This document shows, one piece after another, positions 43,363 to 54,200 of a stretch of 64,000 bases of DNA. Numbering within the stretch: position 1 is the stretch's first letter; the number at the start of each line of letters is the position of its first letter. The stretch covers positions 599,325,452-599,389,451 of the forward strand of contig CM046880.1 of NCBI GenBank assembly GCA_025667525.1. The letters run 5' to 3'. Below the pieces are notes generated by a model. That model saw only the letters and a list, made by a program, of their open reading frames with translations. It did no database searches and had not been told where the DNA came from. The translations under genes were made by a program, and so were the position numbers. Origin of the DNA: Glebionis coronaria. Its lineage: Eukaryota > Streptophyta > Magnoliopsida > Asterales > Asteraceae.

Positions 43363-46300
43363 TGTAATACCCCACTTTGATAAGTGGACCGTTACATGAT
43401 AATTATGGCGTGTCACCAAAGCATACAAGGTATTATGTCCTAAAACATACATGACCAAAGGGAATAACCGGAATCAAACATCGGTTCCCAAACATAAGCC
43501 CAAAACATAAATAAAGTAAATGACATAAGAGGACAAAACAAGTGTCCAAGCAATCATATGTAAATGAAGGCAAAGGATAAGAAATCTAAAGTAGTTTCCA
43601 TCCTATGCACGTCCTCCAAAATGCTCAAGTCTGACCTTGGGTACCTGCCGTTTTGGGACATGGAAGAAAAGTAACGGCTGAGCAATATGCTCAGTGAACA
43701 GATATATGAAACAGTATGAATGACTGAAACATAATAAGATTGAAAAGCAGCGAAAAATGTATAATTCCTAGAAAACCTGGAACATATTTATAAACTGGTT
43801 TATATTCTGAAAAGCTTATGTTTAACTTATGAAAAACTATATTTTAAATATAGCCAAGAGCCCATATAGGTCATGAGGTATCAACGTGCATGAATACTTA
43901 TAGGGGTGACCTCGTCATGCAATTAGAGGGGTTGCCTCTAATTATACTGGTCTGGGTATGAGGGATCAACTCCAATGTGAAGGATGCAAGGCACACACCA
44001 TGAAAATCCTGACTGAAACATGTAACTAGGATGCACCCATACGCCCCACATGACATGATAATAATATAAATTGCCACTAACTGACAGGGACGCCTAGTGT
44101 TATGGTTATGGTACCTCAATAACTAGGTAAACTGGCATGCATGTATATGGCTCAAGCATTTAAAATATAACAAAAGCATTTAAAACATGTAAAATAAAGG
44201 AGGTAAAATAGATGGCTGCAAAAGGGGAATCCTAGTAAAGGAAGAGAATATCCATACTAAAGGACGAAATATCCGTACCTTATGTCCAGTAGTGAAGCTA
44301 GAATGGAAACCTGAATGATCTAATCTGACTTCACGGATACTACATAAATAAGAGACGTGTATGAGTTGTCTGATTATTGTATGTTTTACTAGATCTGAGT
44401 GTTCTTAGCTTATTTTACATGTTCTTGTCATGGTTTACTGTTTTAAGTGTTATCTTGTACTTATTCATGTTTTACATATATTCTGATCATGTATATTCAT
44501 GTATTCTTGTATTACTATACTTGTAGTATCATAATAAGTAACTACCTAAAAACAGCAGGTTTTCCAAAATAGTAAGTTTCCAAAAATCGAAAGTTTTCAA
44601 AAATAGAAAGTTTCCAAAAATAAAGAATTTCCATAGTATAAATAAGTTAGATTAATAAGTCTAAAGTATAAGCTAGTGCTTATTAGTCATAAGTTATAAG
44701 TCATGATGGTTTATTAGTAAAGTTTATTAAATTAAATACTTAGCTTAAAATGATTATTAATTAATAATGAAATGCATGGTTATTAACTAATAAATGTGAT
44801 AAAACTTTACCTTATACCAATAATTAAATTAAAGCATGGTTTTTAATTTAATTGAACATTGATTTTATGTCATGAATTAATTAATTTAAGTTCTTGATTA
44901 AACTTATTTAAATGTAAATGTACTTATAACATGTATAATTATCTTTAATAATTATTATAACATATAGTGTATTTAAATAAAATATCCATGTATTATATCA
45001 TGATAATATATAACATAAGTCTTGTTATCAATCAAATAGATTAAACCCATGTATTAATTAAAAAATAATATAAAGTCTTTTAGAAAAAGTTTAGCCAAAT
45101 TATTCCTTGTGTACCGAGTCATTAACCCGAGCCTACCGAGACACCATGTCTCGGTCTCACTATAAAATCGACAAAACACCAAACCAAACACAAAACTGCC
45201 ACAACCCCTACCACAACAGGCGGTTTTGGTATCCCGTCGGCAGCCAAGCAGCATAGCTTCTGCCATGCCACTTGTGACAACCCTAGATTTTGGATTTGTC
45301 ACTTTTGACTGTTTGACTTTGATTATGTGCTTAGTGTGCGTTTACGTACATTCTGTTTATATTTGAGCCTTGGATTGGATGTTAGTCATCGTTCGTGTAT
45401 TGCGTGGTGCATTATATAATGTTATGATGGGGTTAGTTCATGCTCATTTGTTCACTTGGATCTAACTATGATAGAATGCGGTGCTATTTTAGGATTTTAT
45501 GTGTACGTATAAGTATTATAGTAAATCGTATTTTTACGAATTAGGGTTTAGCGTTTAGAGGTCTCGGATGAGGTATTTAGTCACGGGAATAATTTACGGG
45601 ATGGTTTTAAGTCATTTAGAACTTAGTTATAAAGTTTATTTCATATTTTAAGAATTTTCATAAAACTTTATATTTTACGTAATTTACGATAAACGCGTAA
45701 AGTTGACTAGTGTATTTTAATTTACTAGTTAAAAGGTTTTAGATATAATTAATTAATTAAGGGATTAATAAAAAAAATATAATTAAGGAAATAATTATTA
45801 AAAAACGAATTTAATAATAAAATAAATAAAAAGTATTATTTTTGGTAAAAAGATTTATATAGGACGGTAGGGAAAAATAAGAAAAAGGAAAAAAATAAAA
45901 AAAGGAAAGTATTATTTGTATTGGGCTAGGATTCTCATTGTTTTAGTATAAAAACAAATCAAAACACATTATTTTTTTTCCAGCTCTTTTTTTTGGACGA
46001 AGGTTTCTACAAGTTTTTAGGGTTTCATAAAAATTTTCTTGATTCAAGGTATGTGATCAATTTAACTTTAACTTAATTCATGTTTTTATTAATTAATCAT
46101 GATTGTAGTGTTAATTAACCATCATTGAGATGATTAGGGTTTTATTAATTTTCTGAAAAATATAGTAATTAAGATCAATTAATGATTTTAGGGTTCTTGT
46201 TTAATAAATTAGGGGTAATTAATGATGTTTAGAAGGTTAGTGCATAAAGGCGTAAAACAGTCTGATTTTTAAGGCTGTCTTGTGTCGACTGTTTCGGGCA

Positions 46301-48850
46301 GTAGGTAGCACCTTTGGTCGAGTTTCTTTTTTTTAAATTAATTTCAGAGAGTCTACTTTTCAAAAATGTAAGGTTGGTCGAAAATGGAGTTCGGGAAGGT
46401 CGTCAAATAATTTTTACAAAAACAGTGCGCTGTTCAGGAATAAATTTTGATTTCGGGGATTTGAGTCAAAACCTAACCAAACGAATGAGATAGCCAAAGA
46501 TTTTTGATTTGGGAACTCTTTATAATGTATATAAAAGTACTGGAGGTTTTCAATAAAAGTCATGGTGTTTAGGTCGGGCTTTTGGTGTCGAACATTTAGC
46601 ATGTACAGAAAATCAGTTTTGGTGAAAACGACTTTTGGCGTAGAGACTAAACGAAAGGGTTAAACGTGTAATTAGAAAGTAAAATTGGTTTTTGAAGTTC
46701 TTAGATCATATAACAACATAAATCCAGTAGGGTAGGAGTCAAGTGTGGTGTTAAGTTCACTTCATGTGATCGTTTAGTGACTAGTAAACCGTACCGGGGA
46801 AAAACTAGAATTTTACGTATAGAATAGCTTGTAGTGGGAGAACTAGATAGTGGGGATTGGGGGATTAGATTCATCTCCTTGATTGTTACTTAACTTGGGT
46901 GTTAAGACCTGAGCTAAGGGTGTCGTGTATGATTTTATAGGTTTGCAGGAGTGCTAGCTTGATGTGTTATCAGGTGAGTTCATAGTCCCATTTTTACTAA
47001 GTTTTTAAATGTTTTCTTCTAGTATGGGATGGAGATAACACTTGTGGTGTTCTTAAAATGTTTTGGTACTATATTTTTATAAATGTTTGGACATAGATGT
47101 GTTATTGTGTAACTTGCGTGCTTATGTGTTCTCATATGTGCTTTGATATGTGTTATGATATGTGAATCTTGATTGTGTTATGATTGGGATTGGTATATAG
47201 ATGTATGGGCGTCTATGGGACCAGTTGTGATGTGTGTGGAGCGTGGGGCACGATCCGTCCTGAGTTCTTGGTTCTGAGTTCTTGGTTTGTGGAGCACGAT
47301 CCGTCCTGAGTTCTTGGTTCGGGGGGCACGATCCATCCTGAGTACTTGTGCATCGTCTCTTTGGAGGCAAGATATCTCGACGGGGATATAGCTCATCTTC
47401 CACAGGTGGTGTGGGAAAGATCCGGATAGTGTGGTGTGTGTTCTTGTGTGTGTGACGGGATACTTTTTGACTATTATAGTGTGCTTTGTGAATTGTACAT
47501 GTGATTGGTACTTGGATTGAGTTTTGTTGTGGATGCATGTAGCATGATTATCACATTATGGTCCATTACTATAAATTGTTTTTCTTCAACTATTTACAGC
47601 GGTTGTTAAGGGTTCTTAAGATGTTTTGATAATTTAAACCTATGTTCTCACCAACTTTATGTTGACAGATTTTAGTGTCATTTTCAGGTGAGGTAGTTGA
47701 GAAGGATGCTATTAGAAGTGTGACTAGAGTTTAGAGGCTGCTAGAATTGCATTAGGAGGAATCCCTTTCCTCTTAGATTTTATTTTGTCTTTTGATTTAG
47801 TATATTGTTTGATACCTATATGTTTGATGTGTGTTATTTGAATGTCTTTGGTAAGAGGTAGGCCTGTTACCTACTTACATAGACGCCTGCATTGTTTGAG
47901 ATATTGTCATGACATTGTGTCACCTTTTTATGACATTTCTATTTCATTTAGTTAACTCTATAGACACGCTATTGTTGTGATGATATCCATACGTCGCGCC
48001 CCATATTCCGCCATGGTGGGGTGTGACACCACTGCTGGTCAGGTTTCCCACCGACTATTGTCGGTTCCTCACTGTTTTTAACCAAAATCTGCCACTGATG
48101 GGTTTGGTGTTGCGACTGCCAAAACAAAATAGCTACTGAGGGTTGTTTGACTTGCGGCTGCCCAAAGGAAACCACCACCGAGAGTCTTGAGACTCCCGGT
48201 ATGTGTGCACAACCAAAAAATAAAACCAAAACCCGAACCTTATTTTATCCCATGATTTAATCCTTTACAATTCATGTGTTTATATGATTATTAATTAAAT
48301 TCGTGAATCAAGAAAAGAAATAAAAGATTAAAGATTTAAAATGATTACCAATACGTAGTGATCAAAGGTTTTGAAACACACAAACACGAACCATACCAAA
48401 AATCAAAATCAACCAACTTCTCTTCCCCTTTTCTTTTGTCAACTGGCGGCTACAACAACAATGGTGGCTAGGTTTTTTATTTTCTTGAAAAATGTGAAAT
48501 AATGAAATGCGCGGTTAAATTTTCCCCTGACAATTTAATTTGTAAATGGGACGGGCTTAAAGCCCTTCTCTTCCTTGTTTTCTTTTCACACGCCAGCCCA
48601 ACCACACACACATGGGTTTTTGTTTTCATTACATGTTTAATATTTATCGTGTGTGTTCGTGTTTTACATGTCGTATTTCATTTCTTGAATTCTTTTAGTA
48701 TTATACGTAAATACTTATCGTGTATTAATAATATACGTAATACTTGTATTAAATGTTCGTGACACGTGTCATATATTATTAAATGTAAAGTTTTAATTTA
48801 CTCGGGTTTCATGCATTTAATGTTCTTGGTATTTTTATGCGGGTTTTACA
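43363..48850 (-). repeat. 3' LTR of the Tekay-like element, split by a solo LTR
   Basis: TGTAATACCCC at the left, ending GGGTTTTACA at 48,850 (plus-strand reading). Excluding the solo LTR at 45,273-48,028 and its duplication it is about 2.73 kb, similar to the 2.77-kb right LTR. Short frames inside are not genes. Confidence 0.9.
45273..48028 (+). mobile_element. Solo LTR, 2.76 kb, inside the Tekay-like LTR
   Basis: TGTGACAACCC...GGTGTGACA with perfect duplication ccact (45,268-45,272 and 48,029-48,033). The sister LTR still has the unoccupied site (gccatgccactgctgg near 58,555-58,570), which proves an insertion here. Same family as 37,285-39,994. Confidence 0.95.
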
Positions 48851-48866
48851 ACTCTCCCCCTAAAAG
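48851..48866 (-). promoter_or_regulatory. Polypurine tract of the Tekay-like element
   Basis: On the minus strand cttttagggggagagt directly precedes the 3' LTR. Confidence 0.75.
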
Positions 48867-49473
48867 AATAATTCGTCCTCGAATTAGAGACGTGATATAG
48901 CCGGAAAGGACATGGACGTGACGTGACTGAAAAGAACATGGAACCTGACGTGACTGAAAGAACATATCTGAATTATGGAATGAAAAAAAGGATAGGAAAT
49001 CCAGATAGACTCCTCCGTTTCCAAGTGGCTTCCCGCTCGGAACGGTTCTTCTAAAAGATCTTGACACAAATGATAATCTTGGACTTCATGCCTCTGACTT
49101 GACGATACGTAAAAGTTTCTGGTTCACCATCGTAAGATAGATCCTCATGAATCTGATCGAGTGGATAAGAAATAACATGCAATGGTAAGGCAACGTTACG
49201 ATACGAAATAATCTGGATTACATGACATAAGAAACGTCTGAGCATGCACGAGACATAGTGAAACGTAGTACGTGAACAATTGTGAACGTGATATGTGAAC
49301 AATTGTGAACGTGATACGTGGAGATATGGTGAATGTAATATGAGAAACCTATGGTGGACCTACTACGTGCAGCATATCGTGAACGTGACATGAGAAATGT
49401 AGAATTAACATGATATGAGAAACATATCGTGAACATGGGATAATTGAGGAGGCAACGCCTAACGATACGAGAT
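48867..49473 (-). pseudogene. Integrase C-terminal/chromodomain remnant
   Basis: Minus strand, best near 49,205-48,985: PLDQIHEDLSYDGEPETF, YRQVRGMKSKIII and ATWKRR-like text follow the order of the last part of chromovirus integrase (an EEP-x-E segment, then a chromodomain with a tryptophan near the end). Conservation is low and stops are present. The upstream part (49,210-49,473) is a low-complexity run of (c)acgttcac(a)-like repeats. Confidence 0.55.
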
Positions 49474-49916
49474 TATTGGGAATTAATTTGATGAGACAAA
49501 ACAAGTATAATGAAACAAGAAGGACTTATATGCAAATATCAAGCTTTACAAGAATATGGAGCCCTTTCATACAACAAGGAGGACTTATTAGCAAAAGATG
49601 GAAGGACTTCTAATGTAATTAAAGTTTTCTTGTAAGAAAAGTCTTGTATTCTAATATTTATAGAATACAATGACCGTAGGTTTTAATCATCCCATCATTC
49701 ACAATGTAGTCTTAAAGTTGAGTCGTGTGTTCTAGACGTGTGTAACCTTGTAAACACGTCTAGGTTTATTACTTGTAATCGTTTGAAGTTTAATACAAGT
49801 AAACGTTGGAAAAGAAACACCTTGTTCGTAATCAATGTTCTAATTCCGCTATGTTTATCATATGAACGTTGATTATCCTAGTAAGCTTAATCGATCCGTG
49901 AAAAATGGTTTTCACA
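49474..49916 (+). repeat. 5' LTR of the 443-bp-LTR element
   Basis: Begins tattgggaattaatttgatg and ends ggttttcaca. A TATA-like tatttatagaat lies near 49,656. Confidence 0.92.
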
Positions 49917-51482
49917 ATTGGTATCAGAGCGGGTGGCTCTCGATGCTAGGAACCAACAAGGTGTTGAGTCAAAGAACGAAGAAAAAGCATAAAATCCGTC
50001 TAGGGTTTTATGGTCGAATCTCACTGTGCAGTCGCTTTTAAACGGCGATATCTCCTTCGTTAACCGTTGGATCGTCGAGAAATTTTAGCTGGAGGTTCTC
50101 AGAGTATGTGTCGTGGATCTCACTGGAGCGATCGCCGAGTTCAGGTCTCAAGAAAAAGTTATAGCTCGTCGAAGTTGGCTGCTGGTGAAGGTATAAAATT
50201 TTCTGTTTTGTTTTTATTAAATAAGATTTAGGGTTTTATCCCCTAGACCCTAGATCGACTTGAAAAGCAGAAAAGTAAGGGATTCGTGGCTGTTATATTG
50301 CATTATGACACAAGATTCGAGCTATGGTTGATTTACAAACCCTAAGTTAGGGTTTCTATGCATAAAGTTATGAACTCTAGATCGGTTTTAATAAAGAAAA
50401 GAGGTTATTGATTCGTTGTTACAGAATTAGGTATTCGTGAAAAACCCAATATCAATTTATTGAAGTTGTGATTGACGCTGCAATTAGGGTTTATGAATAA
50501 ACCCAGATTAATAATTCTTAACAAGCTGTTGTGGTTAAAGAATTAGAAGAAGAAGCAGATCGTGTATTTGTTTATTTGGGTTTCGATAAAGAAAAGGCAG
50601 TAGATTGTGTCTAACAAAGGCAACGTGAAGATAGTAAAAGCATGTAACGTGAGGTCTTGCTTTTACTTTTGGATATACTTATTTTTGCTTTTGGTTATAT
50701 AGCTGCTAAAGACATACTCAAAAACATCAATTTGTATTGGTTTAAGAATTGGTTTTGATTTGGAGTTCACGTGATGTTACAAACACAAGGACGTGGCTTG
50801 ATTTATGGTTATTGGTGCTGGTCCACAAGTGTAGCCGTGTGATTATAACAAGCGTTTGAATGAGTTGGACAAATGGATAAAGATATGGGATGGTGCTTTC
50901 ACGTGATGAGTATTGCTGTTAGATAAAGAAGAAAAGACGATTGAGATATGAGCAAACATATGTCCATCGTACATATAGATAAAGATGAATGTGACAAGAT
51001 TATTTTATTCTCAAAAGTTGTACGTGATGGATCAACATATTGTATACAAGTATACAATGTTTTGAAGATTGATGATCACTGTCTATGTTCGTATTATTGT
51101 GGAATATAAAGGTGCGTCGATTCAAGTGAGATGGAGAAAGACATGTGCTTGGTAGTAAAGACAAAAGATGTATTGTTCCAGTATTTGTGTTCACACGAAA
51201 AAGAGAATGGTCTGTGAATTAATAAAGCAGCTCAATTGTTTACAAAGCATATGATGTGACATTAGAATATTCACGTGGGATGCTAATAAAGAAAAAGGGG
51301 TAGCTTCTAGATAAAAGAATTGGTTTGTTCACGTGAAAGACATGGTCAGAGAAAGTTTGTTTGAAGTGCGAACGCAGCAAAGAAAAAGTGATGTAGCAAA
51401 AGGGAGTTGCTGTTGTGACGGTTTATTGATAGAAAGGAAAAGTGGTACATAGTGAGCCACAGATGGTGTTAGTAGAGTCGAG

Positions 51483-51625
51483 CCGCTGACGGGAATAAAA
51501 CACGCGCTGACAACGTCGACGCTGACAAGTATAAATTTACACGCTGACAGCGTGTTGTCTGATATATGGTTTTCAAACGCTGACACGTATTGTCCGATAT
51601 ACGGTTTTTAAGCGCTGACAAGTAT
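51483..51625 (+). repeat. Cluster of CGCTGACA motifs
   Basis: cgctgac(a/g) occurs at about 51,483, 51,505, 51,519, 51,542, 51,578 and 51,612, in a setting of cgatat and tgtccgatat(a/c) phrases. The same motif fills the SIRE element. Confidence 0.9.
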
Positions 51626-52504
51626 CGTTCGATATCGGACAATACATACAGAAGATATATTGGATGACTCAGGATCTCGGACAGAACTGTCTGTTTAAAA
51701 CTTTTATGGCTCGTTTTTGAAGATTGTGTTTGGTGCAATAAAGTTTTATTTGATTATGTGACAAGGCTAACCTTGTGGTTACGTACCGACTTGGATTAGA
51801 AGCAAACGCCGACAGAGGCAGCAGTTGCATAAAAGAAGAGGATGATATTGTACTTACATGATTTTCATTGAAAATTGGAGGTTTTGATGAAGACGATCGA
51901 TTATTGCTTATTTGGTGTTGGAGTTGTTTTTTTTGTAGGTTTGTATTTTATCATATCTCAAAAGATTCTTGCCTCTCTTTTGAGATAACTTGCTTGTTCG
52001 TTTAAATGTTTGGTGACGAAGACTTGTCATATCTAGCAACTAGATACCTTGCTATCACTTGAAGGAGTTACATTATCGTGCTCAGTGTCTCACAAAGGAT
52101 GAGGATTTTGACAAAGAGATCGAGGTCTACTTATATTTTCTGTGTCATTTAAGTTCGACGTCACATGGATAGTGCAAGATATAAGATACAAGCTTGGGAG
52201 ATTCCACTTCTTCAACAAATAGGTTATATTCGTTTTTCTTCATTTGTAATCTACAATTAGAGTCTACATGGTTCGTGATTCATTTACATGCACCACTTAA
52301 GGGGAAGAGTTTATTAGTTGTTTATCTTTTAAAGACCCCTATTGGATGAGACAAAAAGGGAAAGAAGATTCAAAGATCAAGGTATACAACTTATTTATGT
52401 GGTGATATGTTTTACAAGAAATCTTACTTTAAGGGGAAGCTTGTTTCATTCGTGAAAGATCAAGATTTGAAGATTGGTTTTGTCATCATCAAATAGGGGA
52501 AGAT

Positions 52505-52947
52505 TTTTGGGAATTAATTTGATGAGACAAAACAAGTATAATGAAACAAGAAGGACTTATATGCAAATATCAAGCTTTACAAGAATATGGAGCCCTTTCA
52601 TACAACAAGGAGGACTTATTAGCAAAAGATTGAGGGACTTCTAATGTAATTAAAGTTTTCTTGTAAGAAAAGTCTTGTATTCTAGTATATATAGAATACA
52701 ATGACCGCAGGTTTTAATCATCCCATCATTCATAATGTAGTCTTAAAGTTGAGTCGTGTGTTCTAGATGTGTGTAACCTTGTAAACACGTCTAGGTTTGT
52801 TACTTGTAATCGTTTGAATTTTAATACAAGTAAACGTTGGAAAAGAAACACCGTGTTCGTAATCAATGTTCTAATTCCGCTATGTTTATCATATGAACGT
52901 TGATTATCCTAGTAAGCTTAATCGATCCGTGAATAATGGTTTCCACA
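52505..52947 (+). repeat. 3' LTR of the 443-bp-LTR element
   Basis: Same length as the 5' LTR. Begins ttttgggaattaatttgatg and ends ggtttccaca. Confidence 0.92.
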
Positions 52948-52952
52948 GAGAT

Positions 52953-53480
52953 GAGACGCGAAATGTGACATGAAACGTCTGTCTAAGGATGGAAAGTTTA
53001 TTAAAATTGAGTCTGTTCTCCCAAGCGCTTTGCAACACTTTCCCGAACAAAATATGAACCGTAACTCGTGAGATAGAATACGATCATGAACATGAAAAAT
53101 GTCATGAACGTGAGTGCGAAAGAAAATCGTAAAACCGAACAAAGACGTGAACGTAATAATGAATGCGTACGCGAATCTTCATTTGAGCTCATAGCTTAAG
53201 GAGTGCCAAGTGATCGCACGATCTTTGGTTGGAAAATGTCTGCAAATCTGCCAACTGTGAAATCATTGCAGATGGAAGAAATAAGCAGGCTTGGTCAACG
53301 GTTGGAAACAAACCAGATAACATCATGCTTCTTCTAAGCCTGCCGTAGCCTGGTAACAAAATCCATGGAGGTCTTGTCCCTTCTCCGTTCACAATTTCTA
53401 ATGATGGAATTAACTCCTGGCTTGTTGGTGTTCTATCTTAACCTGCTGGTATGTTAGGTACTTAGATATGAACGTAACTG
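52953..53480 (-). pseudogene. Tekay-like integrase remnant
   Basis: Minus strand: a CXXC-like YQQVKIEHQQA segment near 53,450, then traces of the core between 53,400 and 53,190. After a low-complexity stretch comes KRLGEQTQF with FHP and TD traces near 53,010-52,970, equivalent to the (A/S)TAYHPQTDGQ region of chromovirus integrase. Stops occur throughout. Identification rests on order and short motifs. Confidence 0.55.
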
Positions 53481-53599
53481 CCTCTTGTTTCATAGAAACT
53501 GGATACATAGAAGTTTAGAAACTACGAGTCTCTGAAATTAGGCTACTCTTAGCGTAGGATTCTCTGGAGCACATAATTAAATGTACGATTCTCTCCTTT

Positions 53600-54200
53600 A
53601 CGCGTAAGTTGAGTCACGGAGAGATTAACTGTGATGATAAGTATGATCCAGCGTGTCACTATAATCAACCAGAATTCATATGGGAAAATTTCAGGGTTAA
53701 ATTTATTCTGTCGTAGAATTTGAAACATAGTGCGGATATGGTCTTCGTGCTATTTTCTCGACTTATAGAAGATCAGGTTGTCATCGATGAAAACAATAAC
53801 GAATTTGTTTATGAGTTCATTGGGAACTCCATTCATCAAGTTCATAAATGTTGTTGGGGCATTCATGAGACCAAAACAAAATCATGAATTCAGCATGACT
53901 AATTCGTGTGTGAATAGCAGTCATAGAAATGTGCTTCTCTTTAACTCGCCAATGTTGGCAGTATGATCAAACCGATCTGAGAAAAATGCTTAGCACCCTG
54001 TATTTGATCGGATATATCGTTAATACATGGAGGAGGATAATGGTTATGAAGGGTGATTTGTTTAAATCGACGGTAGTCGACACATAATCTCATGTTACCT
54101 TCCTTCTCCCTAAATAAACAGAACTGTTGCACATCATGGTGACACACCTGGGCGAATGAACTTTGTCGAGCATATCTTGTAGCTGATCCTTCAACTCTTT
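53600..54200 (-). pseudogene. Tekay-like reverse transcriptase remnant
   Basis: Minus strand: CVDYRRFKQITLHNHYPPP, DQIQGAKHFSQI, then FGLMNAPTTFMNLMN and the active-site block VIVFIDDNLIF near 53,780 (FIDDILIY-type in functional chromoviruses, so the Asp pair survives but the following residue differs). An EFWL trace follows at about 53,680. Stops and shifts break it, and the primer-grip region is missing pieces. Clearly Ty3/gypsy RT, closest in style to Tekay/Del. Confidence 0.8.

Larger units (their letters stand above)
49474..52947 (+). mobile_element. Non-autonomous copia-like element with 443-bp LTRs
   Basis: LTRs 49,474-49,916 and 52,505-52,947, both 443 bp, flanked by gagat (49,469-49,473 and 52,948-52,952). 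The primer site tggtatcagagcggg begins 2 nt after the 5' LTR, and a purine tract aataggggaaga precedes the 3' LTR. The LTRs differ at only a few positions, so it is relatively young. The 2.6-kb interior has no gag or pol ORF. Both LTR copies begin TATTGGG or TTTTGGG instead of the usual TGTTGGG. The interior has six cgctgaca-type motifs at 51,483-51,625 and several ttcacgtga G-box motifs. Confidence 0.93.

Noticed and set aside
47230..47350. gcacgatccgtcctgag repeats as a regulatory RNA or attachment site
   Set aside because: Short tandem duplication within a solo LTR; no structure or partner supports a specific role.
43363..48850. A single 5.5-kb LTR
   Set aside because: The central 2.76 kb is a solo LTR with its own ccact duplication; the sister LTR at 56,609-59,381 shows the empty site.
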